Shown: in pieces, positions 1-5,643 of the stretch | How positions within the stretch are numbered: the stretch's first letter is position 1 | Layout of the letters: the number at the start of each line of letters is the position of its first letter | DNA from: Endomicrobium sp. | GTDB taxonomy: Bacteria > Elusimicrobiota > Endomicrobiia > Endomicrobiales > Endomicrobiaceae | NCBI GenBank assembly: GCA_031273885.1 | Contig: JAISRA010000069.1 | Location: 1 to 6,294, forward strand | Reading direction: 5' to 3' | DNA length: 6,294 nucleotides | Notes under the pieces: model-generated | What the model was told of the DNA's origin: nothing | The model's database searches: none | What the model saw: only the letters and a program-made list of their open reading frames with translations | Translations under genes and position numbers: made by a program

Positions 1-292
1 AACGACAAATTCTAATATTACGGCCTTAACATTACAGGAAATATTTAATGATATTAAAAGTTATGGCATTAGCGGACATGTTTTTTTTGGGCATACTATA
101 GACAACAGACTTGACGATAAAATTAAAATTACAATTATCGCAACCGATTTTAAGTATGGTGAATCTGAAATTATAGCAAAAAATCAAGAACCGCAGGCTG
201 ATTTTTTTTCACAGCATGATTTACCTCAAACCGAAGATGTAGATCCTTCAAAGCCGGCGTATACCTATTGGAAACCAAAATTTTTAAAGTAA
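1..292 (+). CDS. ftsZ: Cell division protein FtsZ, C-terminal fragment (5' end outside window)
   Basis: The open frame starts at base 2 and ends with TAA at 290-292, giving 96 residues of the C-terminal end. FtsZ is the tubulin-like GTPase that polymerises into the cytoplasmic Z ring. The visible part carries the end of the C-terminal tubulin/FtsZ domain: a stretch reading FFGHTIDNRLDDKIKITIIA corresponds to the usual pattern I-F-G-x-x-I-D-x-x-L-x-D-x-I-x-V-T-V-I-A-T-G-F. A short polar linker of about 30 residues follows, then a tail containing PAY and ending KPKFLK, which resembles the conserved C-terminal peptide that binds FtsA and similar partners. Two differences from the family consensus are visible: GHTID where GAVID is usual, and ATDF where ATGF is usual. 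The pgeF gene downstream supports the call, since ftsZ followed by pgeF (ylmD) is a common order. The GTP-binding domain cannot be assessed here. Confidence 0.82.
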   Translation, partial: TTNSNITALTLQEIFNDIKSYGISGHVFFGHTIDNRLDDKIKITIIATDFKYGESEIIAKNQEPQADFFSQHDLPQTEDVDPSKPAYTYWKPKFLK

Positions 293-385
293 ACGCCTAA
301 TTCCTAGGATTTAATAAGACTACTATAACAATTTATTTTGTGATACACTGCGTGTTTATTTTTCTTTGTTTTGCAATCTTGAAAC

Positions 386-516
386 GTGAGAAACAAACAT
401 GGAGTGGTTTTGTTGGAATTGAATGTTTTCAGTTTCTTGTCATCTTGTTGTAGTTGGGGTATTTTGAAGTTATATACCTTAAATCTTTGTAGTCTTAATC
501 AAATTAATCAAAAAAA
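386..516 (+). pseudogene. Possible remnant of a prepilin-like (type IV pilin/pseudopilin) gene start
   Basis: From a GTG at 386 the translation begins MRNKHGVVLLELNVFSFL. This resembles the type III signal of type IV pilins: a short basic leader, a Gly at the cleavage site (residue 6), then a hydrophobic start with Glu at mature position 5 (residue 11) within L-L-E-L. After about 18 residues the similarity ends; the same frame continues into pgeF out of phase and stops at 589. No pilin globular domain follows, and I see no Shine-Dalgarno sequence before the GTG. Mature position 1 is Val where Phe is usual. It may be a decayed or truncated pilin gene, or a chance resemblance in AT-rich DNA. 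The rest of the ftsZ-pgeF gap (293-385) holds nothing I recognise. Confidence 0.2.
448..476 (+). promoter_or_regulatory. Weak candidate sigma-70-type promoter for pgeF
   Basis: TTGTAG (448-453) and TATATA (471-476) are separated by exactly 17 bases, which would put a transcript start about 33 bases before the pgeF ATG. The -35 box matches the consensus at only three of six positions and the -10 box at four of six. Such matches are frequent by chance in DNA this rich in A and T, so this is only a candidate. The alternative is read-through from ftsZ. Confidence 0.18.
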
Positions 517-1167
517 ATGGAACAATTTATATCAGAGAAAAGTTTTTTGCATAAACATTTCACAACTACTAAAGCTGCCGGTGATATGAAAAATGAAGCA
601 ATAAGAAATAATTTTTTTATTTCAGTAAATTTAAATCCTGCAAATTTAGTGCTTACAAATCAAATTCATGGTAATAATATAAGAGTTGTAGATTCTTCTA
701 ACAGAAATAGTTTTATTGATAATTGTGATGGTTTAGTGACTGAAAATAAAGATATAATGCTTGGTATTTTTACTGCAGATTGTGTCCCTTTACTGATGTT
801 TGCTGAGAATAGTAAAATCAAAATTGCAATTCATGCCGGATGGAAAAGTGTTTATGATGGAATAATAGAAAATGCCTTTGGAATATTAAAAAAAAAGTTT
901 GCAGTTAAGTATCAAGAAATCGTGGTTTATATAGGACCGCATATTCGTTCATGTTGTTATAAAGTGGGTTATGAAATAGGAACAAAATTTAACGTTAAAC
1001 TTATAGATAAAAAATTTGATTTGTCTTCGATAATTTGTAATAAATTAAAAAAAAATGGGGTTAATAAAATTTTTGATATAAAATATTGTACATATCATGA
1101 ACAAGATTTGTTTTTTTCTTATAGACGTGACCGGTGTACAGAAAGAATTATTTCTGTAATTGTCTGA
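517..1167 (+). CDS. pgeF: Peptidoglycan editing factor PgeF (YfiH/YlmD, multicopper-oxidase-like laccase-domain family)
   Basis: This 216-residue cytosolic protein belongs to the YfiH/LACC1 family. Members have been described as removing mis-incorporated residues from peptidoglycan precursors, and others as purine nucleoside phosphorylases/deaminases. The family motifs are all present: NQIHG (48-52), CDGLVT (70-75), TADCVPLL (87-94), IHAGW (105-109), YIGPHI (138-143) and FFSYRRD (199-205). The conserved metal site is visible as His51, Cys89 and His106. Typical members have about 240-250 residues. The missing length lies near the N terminus, where the usual G-G-V-S...N-L segment between the F-S/T-T-x strand and the G-D...N helix is absent. 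The ATG at 517 is the first start after an in-frame TAA at 505-507. It lacks a Shine-Dalgarno sequence and is preceded by an A-rich run. Position after ftsZ supports the call. The biochemical activity of this copy is inferred from the family. Confidence 0.9.
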   Translation: MEQFISEKSFLHKHFTTTKAAGDMKNEAIRNNFFISVNLNPANLVLTNQIHGNNIRVVDSSNRNSFIDNCDGLVTENKDIMLGIFTADCVPLLMFAENSKIKIAIHAGWKSVYDGIIENAFGILKKKFAVKYQEIVVYIGPHIRSCCYKVGYEIGTKFNVKLIDKKFDLSSIICNKLKKNGVNKIFDIKYCTYHEQDLFFSYRRDRCTERIISVIV

Positions 1168-1254
1168 GTTTGTATATGGAATAATAATTACGATGGTTGT
1201 GATAGTTGCTGAAATTTTAAAGAAAAATTCAAAATTCAGAAATGAGATGTTTTA

Positions 1255-1330
1255 AAAGGAGGTTTGTAGCCTGAACAGACTTAAACAAGAAGCAGTAAAG
1301 AATGTTTCATATAGTATAAATGATAAATAA
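1255..1330 (+). other. Orphan strong Shine-Dalgarno sequence with a non-standard mini-ORF; possible gene relic or leader
   Basis: AAAGGAGG at 1255-1262 is the best Shine-Dalgarno match in the window, yet no ATG, GTG or TTG-started gene follows it. Eight bases downstream a CTG (1271-1273) opens 19 codons ending in TAA at 1328-1330 (reading LNRLKQEAVKNVSYSINDK), just before the hisC ribosome binding site. The same frame is open further upstream to about 1169, apart from one TAA at 1250-1252. A gene whose start codon decayed to CTG is one reading, and a small leader peptide using CTG is another. In many bacteria yggS and sepF follow pgeF, but I cannot match this residue string to them. The remainder of the gap, 1168-1254, shows nothing recognisable. 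Confidence 0.25.
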
Positions 1331-1355
1331 ATTGACTGATTGATGTAGAGGAAAG

Positions 1356-2477
1356 ATGAGAATAATAAAAATGATTAGAGGTGCATGTCATGGTTTTGAA
1401 CCTTATGTTGCTGGCAAACCTGTAGAAACACTTAAAAGAGAATTGGGGATCAAGTCTGTTATAAAGCTTGCTTCGAATGAAAATCCTCTAGGCGCTTCCA
1501 AGCAAACTATTAAGGCAATAAAAGCAAATCTGGAAAAAATATTTTTTTATCCGGATTCAAGTTCCTTTGAACTCAAGAAATCTTTATCAGAGCGATACTT
1601 ACTGCCAACGGAGAATGTTTTTGTAGCTGCTGGCGGAGATGAGATAATAGAACTCATAGCCAAATTATTTTTTAATCCTGAAGATGAAGTAGTGATCTCA
1701 AAACATTCTTTTATAAGATATGGTATGGCTGTGATGCTTATGAGTTCAAAGGCAGTGGTGGTTCCTATGAAAGATGGGTTTGCATATGATTTGTCGGCAT
1801 TGGCAAAGGCATGTAATAAAAATACAAAAGCTGTTTTTGTAACAAATCCAAATAATCCTACGGGAACATATAATACAAAACAGGAACTTTCAGAATTTTT
1901 TAAAAAACTGCCCTTAAATAAATTTGACAGTAAACCTGTTGTAATTCTTGATGAAGCGTATTTTGAATATGCTTCTTTGGAAAAAGATTATCCGAATGGT
2001 CTTGATTATTTAAAAAATAATCCTAATTTAATAGTTTTCAGAACTTTCTCAAAAATTTATGGGCTTGCGGGTTTAAGAGTAGCTTATGGCTTTGCGAGTA
2101 AGGAAATAGTAGATTATATCGAAAGAATAAGACCTCCTTTCAATGTTAATTTTCTGGCGCAGGTTGCTGCAAAAGCTGCAATAATAGATAAAGAGCAGGT
2201 TGCAAAAAGCCAAAAACTTGTTAAAAAAGAAAAGAGATATTTGTATCGAGAATTTGAAAAACTCAATATTAAATATCTTAAATCGGCTGCAAATTTTATT
2301 CTTTTTAATGCTAGGCCTCTTAAAGGTAAAGAGTTGTTTACAAAACTTCTAAATAATGGTGTAATAACAAGAGCGATGGATGAATATGACCTTCATGAAT
2401 GGGTAAGGGTAACAGTAGGTTTACATAAAGAAAACGAATTGTTTATAAAGAAATTAAAAATATTTCTAGAAACTTAA
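1356..2477 (+). CDS. hisC: Histidinol-phosphate aminotransferase HisC
   Basis: This cytosolic PLP-dependent fold-type I aminotransferase has 373 residues. It converts imidazole acetol phosphate plus glutamate to histidinol phosphate in histidine synthesis; related enzymes also act on aromatic or arogenate-pathway substrates. The N-terminal FEPYVAGKP (14-22) and LASNENPLG (38-46) are typical of HisC. NPNNPTG (164-170) and DEAYFEY (199-205) bind the cofactor, FSKIYGLAGLR (231-241) contains the Schiff-base lysine Lys233 and the phosphate-contacting Arg241, and WVRVTVG (349-355) holds the substrate-carboxylate arginine Arg351. Length is normal to slightly long. The ATG at 1356 is preceded by GAGG (1348-1351), a plausible ribosome site; an internal ATG at 1371 aligns with the usual family start but lacks such a site. 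No other his genes are nearby, so it stands alone. It may also serve tyrosine and phenylalanine synthesis, as HisC does in some bacteria. Confidence 0.92.
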   Translation: MRIIKMIRGACHGFEPYVAGKPVETLKRELGIKSVIKLASNENPLGASKQTIKAIKANLEKIFFYPDSSSFELKKSLSERYLLPTENVFVAAGGDEIIELIAKLFFNPEDEVVISKHSFIRYGMAVMLMSSKAVVVPMKDGFAYDLSALAKACNKNTKAVFVTNPNNPTGTYNTKQELSEFFKKLPLNKFDSKPVVILDEAYFEYASLEKDYPNGLDYLKNNPNLIVFRTFSKIYGLAGLRVAYGFASKEIVDYIERIRPPFNVNFLAQVAAKAAIIDKEQVAKSQKLVKKEKRYLYREFEKLNIKYLKSAANFILFNARPLKGKELFTKLLNNGVITRAMDEYDLHEWVRVTVGLHKENELFIKKLKIFLET

Positions 2478-2895
2478 ATGTGTATGTAAATGTACATATA
2501 ATGGAAGAATACTCTACAAAGTTCTCTTTTTTAAAAGTCGGATTAAAATAACGAAGAGAACTTCTGTTTTAAAAAGTATATGGTTAAAGTTATAATTTTA
2601 TGCGATAATTCAATTGTAGCGAGACCTAATTGCAGAAGTTCTTTTTGAAACAATTATTGCAATAGTTGATAACAGTTTTTTAAAATATGCAGTGAAATAA
2701 TATGGTTGGATATTAAAAAATGAGTGCAGGTGGTAAATAAGTAAATGGGGATTGCTTCTGTTATAGTAATAAATAAAAGTTCTTTTGTAAAGAGCCGTAA
2801 ATTGCGTCAACGATAATAAGCTAAGCATATTAAATACACAGTATATATTAAGTGCGACATATTTTACCGTGGTTTTATAAAGGTTTTAGAAACAT
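2478..2895 (+). other. 418-base stretch without an intact gene; probable remnant of a lost gene
   Basis: All frames on both strands are broken by stops. The one longer open stretch (- strand, 2610-2828) has a low-complexity translation with no motif and looks like chance. Short coding-like patches occur on the + strand, for example LIAEVLFETIIAIVDNSFLK from about 2628, but they match no family I can name. In relatives with the plsC-ispH-rpsA order, cmk or aromatic-pathway genes often lie here, so a decayed gene of that sort is plausible. I looked for the cmk P-loop (G-P-x-G-S-G-K-S-T) and did not find it. The gap carries several copies of a short AAGTTCT-type motif in both orientations (see the terminator entry). 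No convincing promoter for plsC was found. Confidence 0.5.
2519..2570 (+). terminator. Candidate stem-loop terminator after hisC
   Basis: AAGTTCTCTT (2519-2528) and AAGAGAACTT (2554-2563) form a perfect 10-base inverted repeat starting 41 bases after the hisC stop, and the second arm is followed by CTGTTTT. A Rho-independent terminator is possible, but the 25-base loop is long, the stem is AT-rich and the T-run is short. The second arm could instead pair with CAGAAGTTCT at 2633-2642 through AGAACTTCTG (2557-2566), also ten perfect pairs, so two mutually exclusive structures can be drawn. Confidence 0.3.
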
Positions 2896-3483
2896 ATGCA
2901 AATAAAAGAGAAGTCGTCAATTTTATTCTTGTTTGGCAGGCAAATATTTAGAATAGTATTCAGCTTATTTTTATGGCGTATAGAAGGTGTTGAAAATATT
3001 CCAAAATCCGAAGGAGCTGTCATTGCTCCAAACCATATTAGTTTTTTTGATCCTCTCTTAACAGGATCTGCAATGAAACGTCCTCTCTATTTTATGGCTA
3101 AAAAAGAGTTGTTTGATATTCCTATTTTGGGCTGGATAATAAAGCAAACAAATGCCTTTCCTGTTAAAAGAGATTCCCAAGATATAACTGCAATGAGATA
3201 TGCATTTTCACTTCTAGAGCGAGGGCATTTACTTTTGATGTTTCCAGAAGGAACCCGTTCAAAAAATGGACAGCTTGGTAAGGCACTGGCAGGAGCAGGA
3301 ATGGTAGCATGTAAAGCTCAAGTGCCATTAATTCCTGTGAAGATAGAAAATACCAATAACATGTTAAAGTTTAAACGGATAAGAATAAAGTATGGAAAAC
3401 CTATATATCCTCCAAAAAAATTTCTTAAAAAAGATTATGTTAATTTGTCACAAAAAGTCTTAGATATAATAGCAAGTATATAA
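2896..3483 (+). CDS. plsC: 1-acyl-sn-glycerol-3-phosphate acyltransferase (PlsC/LPLAT family)
   Basis: This 195-residue enzyme is predicted to transfer an acyl chain to position 2 of lysophosphatidic acid, giving phosphatidic acid at the inner face of the membrane. The family motifs are in order: the catalytic NHISFFD (46-52, His47 and Asp52 as H-x4-D), the substrate-binding FPVKRD region (88-93), FPEGTRS (116-122, glycerol-phosphate binding) and PLIPVKI (144-150). A hydrophobic N-terminal stretch (about 9-27) is likely to associate with the membrane. Length is at the short end of the normal range for bacterial PlsC. The ATG at 2896 has only a distant AAAGG (2879-2883, 12 bases away), so initiation looks weak. 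The gene lies 37 bases ahead of ispH on the same strand and is likely cotranscribed with it. Some family members acylate other lipids, so exact specificity is inferred. Confidence 0.9.
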   Translation: MQIKEKSSILFLFGRQIFRIVFSLFLWRIEGVENIPKSEGAVIAPNHISFFDPLLTGSAMKRPLYFMAKKELFDIPILGWIIKQTNAFPVKRDSQDITAMRYAFSLLERGHLLLMFPEGTRSKNGQLGKALAGAGMVACKAQVPLIPVKIENTNNMLKFKRIRIKYGKPIYPPKKFLKKDYVNLSQKVLDIIASI

Positions 3484-3505
3484 ATAAATTTGAAGTCTTT
3501 ATACA

Positions 3506-3510
3506 GAGGG
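3506..3510 (+). promoter_or_regulatory. Ribosome binding site selecting the TTG start of ispH
   Basis: GAGGG at 3506-3510 lies ten bases before TTG at 3521. The TTG is chosen because translation from it gives the conserved N terminus of IspH with the first iron-sulfur cysteine at residue 12, whereas any later start would delete that essential residue. Confidence 0.7.
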
Positions 3511-3520
3511 AAGTAAAAAG

Positions 3521-4378
3521 TTGAAAATTAAAATTGCAAAAAATGCTGGTTTTTGTTTCGGTGTAAGAAGAGCCATAGATATAGCGGAAAAAACTGCGAA
3601 AAGAAAATTTAAGGTATATACTCTAGGTCCGATTATTCATAACCCGCAGGAAGTGGGACGCCTTAAAAAACAAGGTATAGAAACTTTAAAAAATCCTAAG
3701 AAAGTTAAAGGTGGTTTTATAATTTTACGTACGCATGGAATACCTTTTGAGCTTCATAAAAAACTTGAAGAAAATAAATCAATTAATATAATAGATGCCA
3801 CATGCCCGTTTGTAAAAAGGGCACAGAATATAGTAAAGCAGTTAAGTACGGATATAAAATCTAGCGATAAAACAATAATATTAGTTGGAGAAAAAGTCCA
3901 TCCTGAAGTTGTTGCTCTTGTTTCTTATGGCAATGAAAAGTGCGTTGTTATTGAAAACATAAGAGAGGCAAAAAAATTTAAAGGGTGCGGAGATTTGAAT
4001 ATTGTAAGTCAGACTACGCAAACTCCTAAAAACTTCAATAACATTGTCAAGGTATTAAAGAAACGTTACAAAACAAAAGTTTATAATACAATATGTAAAG
4101 CGACTCTAGACAGACAAAAATCCGCTGAAAAACTTGCAACTAGTGTTGATTTAATGATAGTAGTTGGTGGCAAAAATTCAGGCAACACAAGAAGACTTGC
4201 ACAGATTTGCTCGGCTAAGATACAGACATATCATATTGAAACTGTTAATAGTTTAAAAGAAAAATGGTTCAAAAATATAGAAAGCGTTGGTTTAACGGCA
4301 GGTGCGTCAACCCCTAACTGGATAGTAAAAGAGATTGAAGGGATAATAAAAAAGATTGGCGAAAAAAGAACTTGCTGA
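3521..4378 (+). CDS. ispH: 4-hydroxy-3-methylbut-2-enyl diphosphate reductase IspH (LytB)
   Basis: IspH is the last enzyme of the MEP (non-mevalonate) isoprenoid pathway. It is a cytosolic [4Fe-4S] protein that reduces HMBPP to isopentenyl and dimethylallyl diphosphate. The 285-residue protein has all three cluster cysteines, Cys12 (AGFCFGVRRA), Cys95 (DATCPFV) and Cys192 (TICKATLDRQ). It also has the diphosphate-binding elements: IIHNPQEV (His40), RTHG (70-73), VHPEV (His127 with Glu129), SQTTQT (163-168), the S-G-N motif near 220-222 and GASTP (261-265). Length is normal for a stand-alone IspH. Translation starts at TTG with GAGGG upstream. The gene follows plsC closely and precedes the rpsA relic. 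In Clostridia and some other lineages IspH is fused to, or followed by, S1 domains, so this neighbourhood is ancestral. A small inverted repeat (AGAACT/AGTTCT, 4367-4383) spans the stop codon. The MEP pathway is inferred to be active. Confidence 0.96.
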   Translation: MKIKIAKNAGFCFGVRRAIDIAEKTAKRKFKVYTLGPIIHNPQEVGRLKKQGIETLKNPKKVKGGFIILRTHGIPFELHKKLEENKSINIIDATCPFVKRAQNIVKQLSTDIKSSDKTIILVGEKVHPEVVALVSYGNEKCVVIENIREAKKFKGCGDLNIVSQTTQTPKNFNNIVKVLKKRYKTKVYNTICKATLDRQKSAEKLATSVDLMIVVGGKNSGNTRRLAQICSAKIQTYHIETVNSLKEKWFKNIESVGLTAGASTPNWIVKEIEGIIKKIGEKRTC

Positions 4379-4466
4379 GTTCTAAATCAGAGAGAAATAG
4401 CAAAACCACAGAGTGTAGCAAAATTAAAGGTATGATTTCGTGGTAGAAAATAGAAAATAAAAATTT

Positions 4467-5524
4467 ATGGTAGATTTGGTGAAAAGTCATGATAAGTTTT
4501 GCAGTACTAATTTTTAAAAATAACTTGAAGTAATTATTATTTATTGAAGAAAATGTGGATGGATTTATTGTGGATTTAGACGTGAAATCATAAGATATAA
4601 TTCATAAAAAAGAATTTAAAGAAGGAAAAGTACCTCATATACTTAAAGTTGATGTAAAAGTAAAAGTTGTAAACACTCAGACTCAGGGTCAGCTTATTCT
4701 TTCTTAATAGGGAAATAGTATTAAAGGAATTTATTATAAATATCAGTGAACTAAGAACTAATATGCATCTTTGCATATTTTGCAGGTTGATGTCAATTTT
4801 GTAAAAGAAATAGAACACAGTATAGTATTGGAAAGCTACATAAATTTATAATCATAGAATTTGACAAAAAAGGAAAAAATAGTTGTTTCTCATAGTAAGA
4901 TATTGTTGAAGACGAGGCGAAAGTAGTTAAAATGCATGCTTTTAAAAAATATTACAAAGGCCAGATATAAGAGATATTAGACGGAACAGCATCAAGAATT
5001 ACAAAATTTAACGCTTTTTAAAGGTAGTATAAAGATTTACTAAATATGGGTCAAAAAAAATAAATGCTAAAGGTTCAGGTTTAAAAGTTGATAAAATCGA
5101 CGTAAAATTTCTTTGAACATGATGACCTTATTTGTGGAGTTGTTTGTGCTGATGAAAGATTCCATACAGGGCTAGAAGAGGAATAGTTAACGTTGGTTGG
5201 ATTATGGATTATGGTGTTTTTGGAGCTTGAGGCTGTGCTATAAAGATTCACTTTATCCCTTTGAGTATGCGTGTGGCATGGATCGATGGGAAAAAGGCGA
5301 TACTAAAAACTGTAAAAGTAAACCACCCTGGAGATATCCTAAAACGGATTTTGTGCTTTTATTGAAATGGAATATAGAATAATAGAAAAGTCTCTTCAGG
5401 AAAAATTGATGAAAATCAGTTTGATTTAAAAGAAGTAAAGGAAGTGGAGGCTAAAGTTATTAGAGCTGACATAAGAGACAGAAAAATAGAAGCATTTGTG
5501 AAAAACCTGAGGTATAGGTATTAG
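4467..5524 (+). pseudogene. rpsA: Decayed 30S ribosomal protein S1 gene
   Basis: S1 is the multi-domain RNA-binding ribosomal protein that helps mRNA dock on the 30S subunit. Its pieces appear here in order but in changing frames. The N terminus is MVDLVKSHDKF from ATG 4467, stopped at 4515. The first S1 domain runs from about 4546 to 4704: VDGFIVDLDVKS, a TAA at 4591, then KVKVVNTQTQGQLILS. Part of the second domain reads QVDVNFVKEIEHSI (from 4783), shifts frame into EFDKKGKN (4857) and is followed by stops at 4893-4898. The third domain reads GQI-stop-EILDGTASRITKFNAF (4959-5018), with its middle deleted and remnants near 5030-5115. A fourth reads GIVNVGWIMDYGVFGA (5180-5227, then TGA) and HPGDILK. 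The last reads EVEAKVIRADIRDRKIEAF, ending at TAG 5522. Many stops, several frameshifts and deletions rule out a functional product. It follows ispH, as rpsA often does. Boundaries are approximate. Confidence 0.92.
4760..4779. repeat. Perfect 8-bp hairpin inside the rpsA relic
   Basis: AATATGCA (4760-4767) and TGCATATT (4772-4779) are exact inverse complements around a TCTT loop. It lies just before the second S1-domain remnant. No T-run of useful length follows, so it is not a typical terminator. It may be chance in drifting sequence. Confidence 0.3.
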
Positions 5525-5643
5525 AATTTATTAAGCAGTACGTAAATTAAGGTTGACAGGGTTATCTACAGTAGGAGAAATATATCTGAGGAATAAAAAT
5601 TTAAAACAGAATGGAACTTCAAGTATGGTCTCCCTTTTGTTTT
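5525..5643. other. Convergent intergenic stretch, no gene or terminator recognised
   Basis: This separates the end of the rpsA relic (+ strand) from the stop codon of the - strand hydrolase gene. A perfect TTGACA occurs at about 5552-5557, but no good -10 box stands at the usual distance and no intact + strand gene follows. An ATG at 5611 opens only 20 codons (TAA at 5671), overlapping the hydrolase gene antisense. I found no stem-loop with a T-run for either direction. Confidence 0.5.

Noticed and set aside
1332..1337. TTGACT as a -35 box for hisC
   Set aside because: Only 18 bases lie between it and the hisC ATG, leaving no room for a -10 box and a transcript start.
2482..2499. TATGTA-AATG-TACATA hairpin right after the hisC stop as terminator
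   Set aside because: The stem is six weak pairs and no T-run follows it.
2610..2828. 72-residue open frame on the - strand in the hisC-plsC gap
   Set aside because: The translation is low in complexity, rich in Tyr, Leu and Ser, has no motif and no ribosome site, and lies in AT-rich eroded DNA; it looks like chance.
4588..4818. 76-residue open frame on the - strand
   Set aside because: It is the antisense of the first S1-domain remnants, with a Phe/Tyr/Ile-rich translation that merely mirrors Lys/Asn/Glu-rich coding on the + strand.
5197..5382. 61-residue open frame on the + strand
   Set aside because: It runs out of phase through the fourth S1-domain remnant; the other frame carries the recognisable GVFGA and HPGDILK pieces.
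4378..5643. A novel coding system or CRISPR-like array in the long gap after ispH
   Set aside because: No regularly spaced direct repeats are present, and the order of S1-domain fragments explains most of the region as decayed rpsA.
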